Source: Clostridium_AI sp002297865
GTDB lineage: Bacteria > Bacillota > Clostridia > Lachnospirales > Lachnospiraceae
DNA length: 8,344 nucleotides
Reading direction: 5' to 3'
Assembly (NCBI GenBank): GCA_937903005.1
Contig: CALFNR010000007.1
Location: 1 to 8,344, forward strand
The notes under the pieces are model-generated. The model did not search any database. It saw only the letters and a program-made list of their open reading frames with translations, and was not told where the DNA came from. A program made the translations under genes and the position numbers. Below are positions 1-4,755 of this stretch, piece by piece. The first letter of the stretch is position 1; each line of letters starts with the position of its first letter.

Positions 1-76
1 AGTTTATGTCTTTCAATATCATCTTTTTCTTACTGTTTTCTTCGACTTCGAAACAGATATTCTTTAACTCTAACAT
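1..76 (-). CDS. SufC-like ABC transporter ATP-binding protein, N-terminal fragment
   Basis: Only the first 25 codons are in the window; the gene runs off the left edge. The peptide starts MLELKNICFEVEE and continues through a lysine-rich turn to ILKDIN. This is the usual first two beta strands of an ABC ATPase nucleotide-binding domain (xLxxKNIxFxV...ILKDIN), ahead of a Walker A motif that would lie outside. The acidic/lysine insertion before ILKDIN resembles SufC-like ATPases of clostridia, but that subfamily call is inference. The start is firm: ATG at 74-76 is preceded by GGAGG with near-ideal spacing, and a good promoter lies about 33 nt further upstream. The gene is separated from the reductase operon by a strong terminator, so it is a separate transcription unit. 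Its function (Fe-S assembly or transport) cannot be judged from this fragment. Confidence 0.72.
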   Translation of the reverse strand, partial: MLELKNICFEVEENSKKKMILKDIN

Positions 77-81
77 AAGAC

Positions 82-90
82 TTCCTCCGT
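82..90 (-). promoter_or_regulatory. Ribosome binding site of the ABC ATPase gene
   Basis: The minus strand reads ACGGAGGAAG followed by TCTT and then ATG. This strong Shine-Dalgarno site fixes the start codon of the partial gene at the left edge. Confidence 0.75.
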
Positions 91-108
91 TTTGTACATT
101 CTTTAATT

Positions 109-137
109 AGTATAGTCACATTAGAATCGAAATGCAA
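109..137 (-). promoter_or_regulatory. Sigma-A type promoter of the ABC ATPase gene
   Basis: On the minus strand a -35 box TTGCAT (132-137) and a -10 box TATACT (109-114) are exactly 17 nt apart. Transcription would start near 102, giving a leader of roughly 25 nt that includes the ribosome binding site. It lies just beyond the terminator of the preceding operon, which supports an independent transcript. Confidence 0.65.
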
Positions 138-147
138 GGAATACGAC

Positions 148-188
148 AAAAAAAGATTTATGTAGACATTTGAATCTACATAAATCTT
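148..188 (-). terminator. Rho-independent terminator of the dehydrogenase/reductase operon
   Basis: A perfect 14-bp inverted repeat (arms 153-166 and 175-188, left arm AAGATTTATGTAGA) encloses an 8-nt loop. On the minus strand it is followed by a run of seven T (148-154). It starts 7 nt after the reductase stop codon. The stem is AT-rich but long and perfect. It ends the operon before the ABC ATPase promoter. Confidence 0.9.
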
Positions 189-195
189 CATCTAT

Positions 196-954
196 CTAAT
201 CATCTAATTTCGTGATGTCGATGCCTGGTTCAAAAAATTCATAATAAATATGTTCCTCTGACACACCAAGAGAAACAAGATTATGGTACATGGTTTTCAT
301 GAACGGTACTGGTCCGCAAAAATAAAAATCTGCATCTAATGGCAAATTTCCCTCCATCCATTCTTTGCTGATTCTTCCACACACGTCATAATCTTTTCCC
401 GCTACTTCTCCTTCAAGAGGTCTCGTGTAGAAAATCTTTGTTTCTACATTATGATAATGGTCGGATATGGCTTTTATCTCCTCTTGGAAGGAATGAAAGC
501 TGCTATTTCTTGTACTATAGAGCAAATGCGCTTTTCTATCTGTTCCTTCCAATGCTTCTGCCATCGCAAGCATTGGAGTCACTCCAATTCCGCCACCTAT
601 GAATACAGCCGCTCTTTCATTCTCCTGAAGAACAAATTTTCCTGCTGGTGCAGTGGATAAAAGCAAGTCACCCTTTTCCACCTTATCACAAAGGAGGGGA
701 CTGACAGCACCATATTCTTCTCTCTTTATACTGATTCGGTAATAGTCCCCTTTGTATTTGGATGATAAGGAATACGCTCTTGGCTTACTTGTTTCGTTAT
801 CATTTATTTTTACTTTTACCGTTATAAACTGCCCCGGCAAATAGTCTGGAAGTGAACTGCCATCTACATTTTTTAAATATAACGATGTGGTAACATCATC
901 CTCCTGTACCTTATCTACTACCAATAATTCTTTAAAGCCCTTCCATGTTGTCAT
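196..954 (-). CDS. Stand-alone FAD/NAD(P)H oxidoreductase, flavohemoglobin reductase-domain type
   Basis: A 252-residue protein of the ferredoxin-NADP reductase superfamily, predicted to pass electrons from NAD(P)H through FAD to a partner. Visible motifs in order are PGQF (40-43), the FAD-binding RAYS (59-62), the nucleotide-binding loop GGGIGVTP (120-127), FCGP (212-215) and a C-terminal YEFFEPG (238-244). This order and the ending match the C-terminal reductase half of flavohemoglobins (Hmp). The N-terminal globin half is absent: the protein starts directly with the FAD-binding barrel, and family Hmp proteins are about 400 residues. No [2Fe-2S] cysteine cluster is present (only Cys89, 192 and 213), and no membrane segment or signal peptide, so it should be cytosolic. 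The start is firm: GGAGG lies 6 nt before the ATG. It follows the dehydrogenase gene by 19 nt and shares its transcript. The electron acceptor is unknown; NO detoxification should not be assumed without a globin. Confidence 0.88.
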   Translation of the reverse strand: MTTWKGFKELLVVDKVQEDDVTTSLYLKNVDGSSLPDYLPGQFITVKVKINDNETSKPRAYSLSSKYKGDYYRISIKREEYGAVSPLLCDKVEKGDLLLSTAPAGKFVLQENERAAVFIGGGIGVTPMLAMAEALEGTDRKAHLLYSTRNSSFHSFQEEIKAISDHYHNVETKIFYTRPLEGEVAGKDYDVCGRISKEWMEGNLPLDADFYFCGPVPFMKTMYHNLVSLGVSEEHIYYEFFEPGIDITKLDD

Positions 955-973
955 CTGGTACCTCCCTATAGTT

Positions 974-2368
974 CTATTCTATCGTTAAGTTCACGACTGT
1001 CGATTTCACTTTTGACATAGCTTCTAATGAATATCTCATTTTCCCAACGCTAATACCGGAACTCTTCATTCCTAAAAATGGTAAATATTCTGACCCTCTT
1101 TCTGTCTTCCCATTAATTCCTACAGCTCCCACTTCTAACTCCTCAGCCATGAGAATTGCGCGATTAATGTCACTGGTAAAAAGAGCAGCTTGAAATCCAT
1201 CTTTCCATCCATTTATGATGGATACTGCTTCTTCTTTACTATGAACCGTAATAATAGGAAGCACTGGCCCAAATACTTCTATGCAAACTAAACTCATATC
1301 TGCCGTTACCTGATCAATGAGTGTTGGCTGAATCAAATTGCCTTGACGCTCTCCTCCTGTTATCAGTTTTGCACCTTTTTGGAGTGAATCTTGTATCATT
1401 GCCCATGCAAAATCTGCTGATTTCTTATTTATTAGCGGAACCACATCTGCATTTACTTCTAACGGATTACCTATTACAAGCAATTTCATATATTCAGCAA
1501 TTTTGGATATCAGTTTATCATGCACCAATTCCATTACCAATATACACTTAGCAGCTGAGCAATGCTGACCCGAGTATGAAAATGCTTCTCCCACAATATA
1601 TTTTGCTGCCACATCTAAGTCTGCATCTTCGAATATTATAGTTGCAGATTTTCCACTTAACTCCATAATTGCAGGGACCAAAGAAACCTTTTTGGCAATT
1701 GCCTGTCCAACACAAGTACTTCCCGTAAAATGAATGAAATCAACCAAAGGATGCGTAACTGCATAATCTCCAGCTTCATTGCCTTTTCCAGTTACAGTTT
1801 GTAAAACTTCCTCTGGAACCCCTGCTTTTTGAAACATCTTAACAAGGTATAGTCCTGACAAACATCCTATGGAAGCTGGTTTCAGCACAACCGTATTTCC
1901 CATTGCCAAAGCAGGAGCAATCTTGGAAGCTACAAGGTTTACAGGATAATGAAATGGTGAAATTGCCAGTACTAATCCTAAAGGAAGCCGCTCCATCAAA
2001 GCAACTTTTCCTTTTTTATAACCACCTAAATTGTCTCCGTTCATAGGAGCTTTGTAGATTATTTTTGCAGTATCCGCTGTATGCCGAATCAAAGCCGCCG
2101 TTCGAATCACTTCTGATTCTGCGCTTTTTTTAGACTTCCCTACTTCGTGTAACAACAGTTCTGCTAATTCTACTCGATTCTGCTCTAACAATTCTGCTGT
2201 TTGATAAAGTATGCTCAGCCGTTCGTACAAAGAGGTATGACTCCACTTTATGAAAGCACGTTTGGCCTTTTGCATCCTTATATCAACTTCTTCTTTTGTC
2301 AATGCTGGAACCTTGCCAAGTAACGCTCCATCTACAGGTGAACGGACTTCGAGAAACTGCATTTCCAT
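974..2368 (-). CDS. GapN-like aldehyde dehydrogenase with altered active site
   Basis: An NAD(P)-dependent aldehyde dehydrogenase most like non-phosphorylating glyceraldehyde-3-phosphate dehydrogenase (GapN). Similarity to GapN runs the full length, with shared blocks such as YPVNL, SKIAPAL, KSADF, FGPVLPI, GKTERG and SLEAM near the C-terminus. In the 464-residue numbering used here, the nucleophile Cys270, general base Glu236 (ELSGK), Lys163 (LKPAS), the GSTCVG loop (216-221), Glu364 (EVFGP), Arg89, Tyr141 and Arg424 are kept. Two positions are changed: the oxyanion-hole Asn of the PFNYP motif is His140 (PFHYP), and the Arg before the nucleophile, a GapN substrate-phosphate ligand, is His269 (GQHCS). 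Both codons read CAT. The substrate may therefore not be glyceraldehyde-3-phosphate. Start: ATG at 2366-2368 has AGAGG 6 nt upstream. An in-frame ATG at 2414-2416 would add 16 residues but has no ribosome binding site, although it would give the usual GapN length of about 480. First gene of a two-gene operon. Confidence 0.88.
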   Translation of the reverse strand: MEMQFLEVRSPVDGALLGKVPALTKEEVDIRMQKAKRAFIKWSHTSLYERLSILYQTAELLEQNRVELAELLLHEVGKSKKSAESEVIRTAALIRHTADTAKIIYKAPMNGDNLGGYKKGKVALMERLPLGLVLAISPFHYPVNLVASKIAPALAMGNTVVLKPASIGCLSGLYLVKMFQKAGVPEEVLQTVTGKGNEAGDYAVTHPLVDFIHFTGSTCVGQAIAKKVSLVPAIMELSGKSATIIFEDADLDVAAKYIVGEAFSYSGQHCSAAKCILVMELVHDKLISKIAEYMKLLVIGNPLEVNADVVPLINKKSADFAWAMIQDSLQKGAKLITGGERQGNLIQPTLIDQVTADMSLVCIEVFGPVLPIITVHSKEEAVSIINGWKDGFQAALFTSDINRAILMAEELEVGAVGINGKTERGSEYLPFLGMKSSGISVGKMRYSLEAMSKVKSTVVNLTIE

Positions 2369-2374
2369 GTCATA

Positions 2375-2380
2375 CCTCTT
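2375..2380 (-). promoter_or_regulatory. Ribosome binding site deciding the dehydrogenase start
   Basis: The minus strand carries AAGAGG with 6 nt to the ATG at 2366-2368. The two upstream in-frame ATGs are poorly served: the one at 2414-2416 follows TCTGACTCTCTATT with no Shine-Dalgarno match, and the one at 2402-2404 has AGG only 2 nt away. Confidence 0.55.
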
Positions 2381-2441
2381 TCTTAGATACCCATAATCTG
2401 ACATAACCTGGATCATAATAGAGAGTCAGACAAGTTAGATT

Positions 2442-2470
2442 ATTTTATCTATAATTTTTTATAGTGTAAA
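2442..2470 (-). promoter_or_regulatory. Sigma-A type promoter of the dehydrogenase/reductase operon
   Basis: On the minus strand TTTACA (2465-2470) and TAAAAT (2442-2447) are separated by exactly 17 nt. Each matches the consensus at 5 of 6 positions. Transcription would begin near 2435, about 65 nt before the preferred ATG. An inverted repeat AGTGG/CCACT (2470-2474 and 2484-2488) lies against the -35 box and could be a regulator site, though its arms are short. Confidence 0.6.
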
Positions 2471-2565
2471 GTGGCAGATTGTTCCACTCTTGTTATGCAG
2501 GATAGAAAAACCATCTTAAACATTAGAATACACAGTTCATTTTTTATTATTCTTTATTCAATTAC

Positions 2566-2593
2566 TATCAGCATTCCTGTAGGAATCAGGATA
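2566..2593. repeat. Imperfect palindrome at the insertion-sequence edge
   Basis: Two 13-nt arms (TATCAGCATTCCT at 2566-2578 and AGGAATCAGGATA at 2581-2593) pair as 6 bp, then a 3-nt mismatch, then 4 bp, around a 2-nt centre. The right arm ends inside the IS-like terminal repeat. No T run follows, so it is not a terminator. It may be the original target site or a regulator site. Confidence 0.5.
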
Positions 2594-2615
2594 GTGTATA
2601 ATAAGTTGTGTAAAT
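2590..2615 (+). repeat. Solitary IS256-family-like terminal inverted repeat
   Basis: The stretch begins GATAGTGTATAATAAG and ends TTGTGTAAAT. This resembles the IS256-family end pattern (GATA...TGT...ATAATT-GTGTAAA), recalled from IS256 itself. The matching inverted copy, which would start ATTTACACAAC, is not found anywhere between here and the regulator gene, so only one end survives. The element reads rightwards, opposite to the genes. Confidence 0.55.
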
Positions 2616-2619
2616 AAAA

Positions 2620-2696
2620 ATAGAGAAGTTCCATCAGCCATGGCACAATGTTTAACAACCAAGAAAAACATAGCCAAGAAAGAAAGACTTCTCTAT
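2620..2696 (+). other. Folded leader of the IS remnant
   Basis: Arms ATAGAGAAGT (2620-2629) and ACTTCTCTAT (2687-2696) are perfectly complementary over 10 bp. Within them TGGC (2641-2644) can pair with GCCA (2673-2676) and ATGTTT (2648-2653) with AAACAT (2666-2671), giving one long hairpin. Its last two bases are the A and T of a downstream ATG. Several insertion sequences hide their transposase start in such a hairpin when read through from outside; that role here is inference. Confidence 0.5.
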
Positions 2697-2862
2697 GAAT
2701 ACTAATAATAATAACAAAAACGAAAATCACCAATTGCGAAATATTATATATAATAATATATTCTGTCGTTTTTTTGACTGTATTCTTATATATTATCCTT
2801 CAAACACTTCAACCATCCTTGAGACAGCTTCTTCCATTTTTTCTTCTTCAATACCAGAATAA
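2695..2862 (+). pseudogene. Truncated transposase-like start fragment (possible)
   Basis: An open frame of 55 codons starts at ATG 2695 just after the folded leader, with an asparagine-rich beginning (MNTNNNNKNENHQLR). It soon becomes AT-rich nonsense and runs antisense through the 3' end of the regulator gene, stopping at 2860-2862. Its position relative to the IS256-like end fits the start of a transposase gene, with the true element sequence probably ending somewhere between about 2740 and 2792. No good ribosome binding site is seen and no catalytic DDE region remains, so no active protein is expected. The link to a transposase rests on position more than on sequence. Confidence 0.35.
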
Positions 2863-4196
2863 TTAATCACAAAAACATGCTCTGCTGCACTAGCTGACTC
2901 ATAATAGTAGCGAGATAGACTCGATATTCCAATCCCCTTTTCTCTGGCTTTTTTCTCTACCTCCTCATCTTTCAGTTCTGTCTTTACCGACAGAAGGAAA
3001 TGTAAACCTGCATCTTCCTCGCGGATTGCAATCCTAGAAGCAAGTTTACTATTTTGAAATGCTTTCAGCATCTGATCACGCTTTCCACGATAATAATTCC
3101 GCATTCTGTTAATATGCTTTTCAAAATATCCCCTTCCTATAAATTCTGCTAGGGTATACTGCTCAAATGCAGAAACAGTACACGAATAAAATCCAAGTTC
3201 CGTCTCATACTTTTCCATTAAATGCTTAGGAAGTACCATATAACTAATACGAAACGATGGTGCTAGACTTTTCGAAAATGTATTCATATAAATTACTTTT
3301 TCCATCACATCGATACTTTGCAGTGTAGGAATCGGTTTCGTATTTAAACGAAACTCACAGTCGTACTCATCCTCTATGATGTAACGAGATTCTTTCTTGG
3401 ATGCCCAGCTTAATAACTCATAACGTCTGCTAATTGGCATAACTATTCCTGTTGGGAAATGATGAGATGGCGAAATATGAAGAATATCCGCTCCACTGGC
3501 TTCTAACTCGTGCAATTTCACACCTACCTGCTCAACGGGAATATGTGCACAAGTAACACCGTTGCTTTCATATACTTTGGTAATCTTCGTATACCCCGGG
3601 TCCTCTACCGCATAAATCGGCTCTCTTCCTAAAAGCTGAATTAGTAAATGATATAAATATTCCGTCCCTGCACCAATAATAATCTGTTCTGACTCTACAC
3701 TCATTCCACGAAACTGATATAAATGATCTGCAATTGCACTTCTAAGCTCCCAGACTCCTCCTACTGGCGGTGCAGTTAGCATATGCTCACTTGAGATAGA
3801 AGAGATTACTTCTCTTTGCAGTTTTGTCCAGATGGAAAATGGAAACTGTTCACGGCTAATTCGGTTGGAGGTAAAATCAGCGAATAATGGTTTTTCTTTT
3901 TCCTTTTTTAACTTAGGCTTTGTTACTGTCTTTTTTGCAGGTACCACCTGTTCTTGAATGTCTGCTACGAAGTAACCCTTTTTTTCAATTGAATAGATAT
4001 ATCCCTCTACCAAAAGCTGCGCATAAGCATTTTCAATGGTAATCACACTTACTTTTAGATTCTTAGCAAAATTACGCTTAGATGGCAGTTTTTCTCCTGG
4101 TTTTAACGTATGTTCTAGAATGTCCTGTTTAATTTTGCGATATAGGTATTCATACATGCTCTCTGATTTTGCTTCTTCCATTGGGTATGTAAGCAT
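2793..4196 (-). CDS. MocR/PdxR-type transcriptional regulator (GntR winged helix + aminotransferase-like domain)
   Basis: A 467-residue fusion regulator of the MocR subfamily of GntR. Residues about 12-78 form the winged helix (KPGEKLPSKRNFAKNL, then the wing EGYIYSIEKKGYFV). A lysine-rich linker spans about 88-102. The rest is a fold-type-I PLP domain: SHHFPTG (244-250), IIEDEYDCEFR with Asp276 for the pyridine nitrogen, and TFSKSLAPSFR with Schiff-base Lys309 and Arg316. With the cofactor residues kept, it probably binds PLP as a sensor and does not act as an aminotransferase. Length is normal for the family. Start: ATG at 4194-4196 has GGAGG exactly 6 nt upstream; a TTG two codons earlier touches the GGAGG and cannot be used. 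MocR proteins often control adjacent genes and themselves; the dehydrogenase operon downstream is the nearest candidate target. Nothing links it specifically to pdxST, so no symbol is given. Confidence 0.9.
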   Translation of the reverse strand: MLTYPMEEAKSESMYEYLYRKIKQDILEHTLKPGEKLPSKRNFAKNLKVSVITIENAYAQLLVEGYIYSIEKKGYFVADIQEQVVPAKKTVTKPKLKKEKEKPLFADFTSNRISREQFPFSIWTKLQREVISSISSEHMLTAPPVGGVWELRSAIADHLYQFRGMSVESEQIIIGAGTEYLYHLLIQLLGREPIYAVEDPGYTKITKVYESNGVTCAHIPVEQVGVKLHELEASGADILHISPSHHFPTGIVMPISRRYELLSWASKKESRYIIEDEYDCEFRLNTKPIPTLQSIDVMEKVIYMNTFSKSLAPSFRISYMVLPKHLMEKYETELGFYSCTVSAFEQYTLAEFIGRGYFEKHINRMRNYYRGKRDQMLKAFQNSKLASRIAIREEDAGLHFLLSVKTELKDEEVEKKAREKGIGISSLSRYYYESASAAEHVFVINYSGIEEEKMEEAVSRMVEVFEG

Positions 4197-4202
4197 AAGC
4201 AA

Positions 4203-4207
4203 CCTCC
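4203..4207 (-). promoter_or_regulatory. Ribosome binding site deciding the regulator start
   Basis: GGAGG on the minus strand lies 6 nt before ATG 4194-4196 and directly abuts the alternative TTG at 4200-4202, which rules out the longer reading. Confidence 0.8.
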
Positions 4208-4259
4208 ATTCTGGTTATGTGTTTTTCTTTCATTTTTTTCATTTGAATAAATCCAAAAT

Positions 4260-4268
4260 AGTATAACA
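4260..4268 (-). promoter_or_regulatory. Extended -10 promoter of the MocR-type regulator
   Basis: The minus strand reads TGTTATACT, an extended -10 element (TGnTATACT). No good -35 box sits 16-18 nt upstream, where the atp terminator stem lies, which is acceptable for an extended -10. It would give a leader of about 55 nt. It starts 1 nt beyond the T run of the terminator, so promoter and terminator are packed together. Confidence 0.45.
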
Positions 4269-4269
4269 C

Positions 4270-4300
4270 AAAAAAGCTCCACTTACTAGCAGAGCTTTTT
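4270..4300 (-). terminator. Rho-independent terminator of the atp operon (bidirectional shape)
   Basis: Arms AAAAAGCTC (4271-4279) and GAGCTTTTT (4292-4300) are perfectly complementary around a 12-nt loop. On the minus strand the stem ends in a run of six T (4270-4275), partly within the arm. It lies about 33 nt after the atpC stop. The plus strand also shows a T run, but no plus-strand gene needs it. Confidence 0.85.
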
Positions 4301-4305
4301 AATTG

Positions 4306-4336
4306 ATAGGAAATTCCGTTACACTCTATTTCCTAT
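4306..4336 (-). repeat. Hairpin overlapping the atpC stop codon
   Basis: Arms ATAGGAAA (4306-4313) and TTTCCTAT (4329-4336) are perfect over 8 bp around a 15-nt loop. The right arm covers the atpC stop codon (4333-4335). It has no T run, so it is not itself a terminator. Placed just before the true terminator, it could protect the 3' end of the mRNA. Confidence 0.55.
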
Positions 4337-4743
4337 ATCTTGTATTTTCTTCTAACCTTCATACGTGAGATTGCTTTTGCCATGGATGCCTTCGTATGAT
4401 AATACTCTGCTACACTCTGCTTCTGACGAAGCTGTTCCTGTGCCCTAAGTTTCGCTCGTTCTGCACGTACCATATCAATTTCGTCTGGGTGTTCTGCCGT
4501 ATCCGCCATGATTGTGACACGATTATTCATTACCAAAGCAAACCCCATCCCTAACACACCTTTCTCCACAGTGCCATCGTACTTGGTAACACGAATTTCA
4601 CCTGGATCAACGGCAAACAGCATATTTTCATGATGTGCCTGGATGGCAACTTCTCCATCTTCCATGCAGAACACCACTTGCGTGCATTTATCAAAATAGA
4701 ATTCTCGTTCAAATGTAATGACTTTTAAAAAAATTGGGTCCAT
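4333..4743 (-). CDS. atpC: F-type ATP synthase epsilon subunit
   Basis: A 136-residue epsilon subunit of the F1 central stalk, which couples rotation to catalysis and restrains ATP hydrolysis. An N-terminal beta sandwich (about 1-80) includes PGEIRVTKYDGTVEKG and the typical block NRVTIMADTAE. A C-terminal two-helix region follows (about 88-136). It carries IDMVRA (89-94), matching the I(L)DxxRA motif tied to ATP binding in Bacillus PS3 epsilon. The usual GxLPGH turn is GEVAIQAHH here, so the Leu-Pro-Gly is lost. The start at 4741-4743 has AGGAGG 6 nt upstream that overlaps the atpD stop codon, so the two genes are probably translationally coupled. A longer in-frame reading begins inside atpD and is not favoured. 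Last gene of the operon. Confidence 0.95.
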   Translation of the reverse strand: MDPIFLKVITFEREFYFDKCTQVVFCMEDGEVAIQAHHENMLFAVDPGEIRVTKYDGTVEKGVLGMGFALVMNNRVTIMADTAEHPDEIDMVRAERAKLRAQEQLRQKQSVAEYYHTKASMAKAISRMKVRRKYKI

Positions 4744-4749
4744 CTCGCC

Positions 4750-4755
4750 CCTCCT
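4750..4755 (-). promoter_or_regulatory. atpC ribosome binding site overlapping the atpD stop
   Basis: AGGAGG on the minus strand shares bases with the TAG stop of atpD (4754-4756). Ribosomes finishing atpD would sit on the atpC start signal, which suggests translational coupling and fixes the atpC start at 4743. Confidence 0.75.

Larger units (their letters stand above)
2369..2792. other. Gene-free region between the MocR regulator and the dehydrogenase
   Basis: About 420 nt with no intact gene. From the left it holds the dehydrogenase leader and promoter (to 2470), a short inverted repeat beside the -35 box, an AT-rich stretch with no recognised signal (2490-2565), an imperfect palindrome (2566-2593), an IS256-like end with a folded leader and a broken transposase start (2590 onward), and a 14-bp perfect AT-only palindrome (2742-2755). 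No convincing terminator follows the regulator stop codon at 2793, so some read-through into this region is possible. Confidence 0.7.

Noticed and set aside
2369..2440. Riboswitch or T-box leader for the dehydrogenase operon
   Set aside because: The predicted leader is only about 65 nt, with no terminator-like hairpin or recognised conserved core.
2597..2602. TATAAT inside the IS-like end as a plus-strand promoter
   Set aside because: The -35 position reads TTCCTG, a poor match, and the box is part of the terminal repeat consensus; not strong enough to list.
2742..2755. AT-only 14-bp palindrome as the terminator of the MocR-type regulator
   Set aside because: The stem has no G-C pairs and no T run follows on the minus strand; such palindromes arise readily in AT-rich DNA.
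4197..4202. TTG start for the MocR-type regulator
   Set aside because: The TTG directly abuts the GGAGG, leaving no spacing; the ATG 6 nt downstream is correctly placed.
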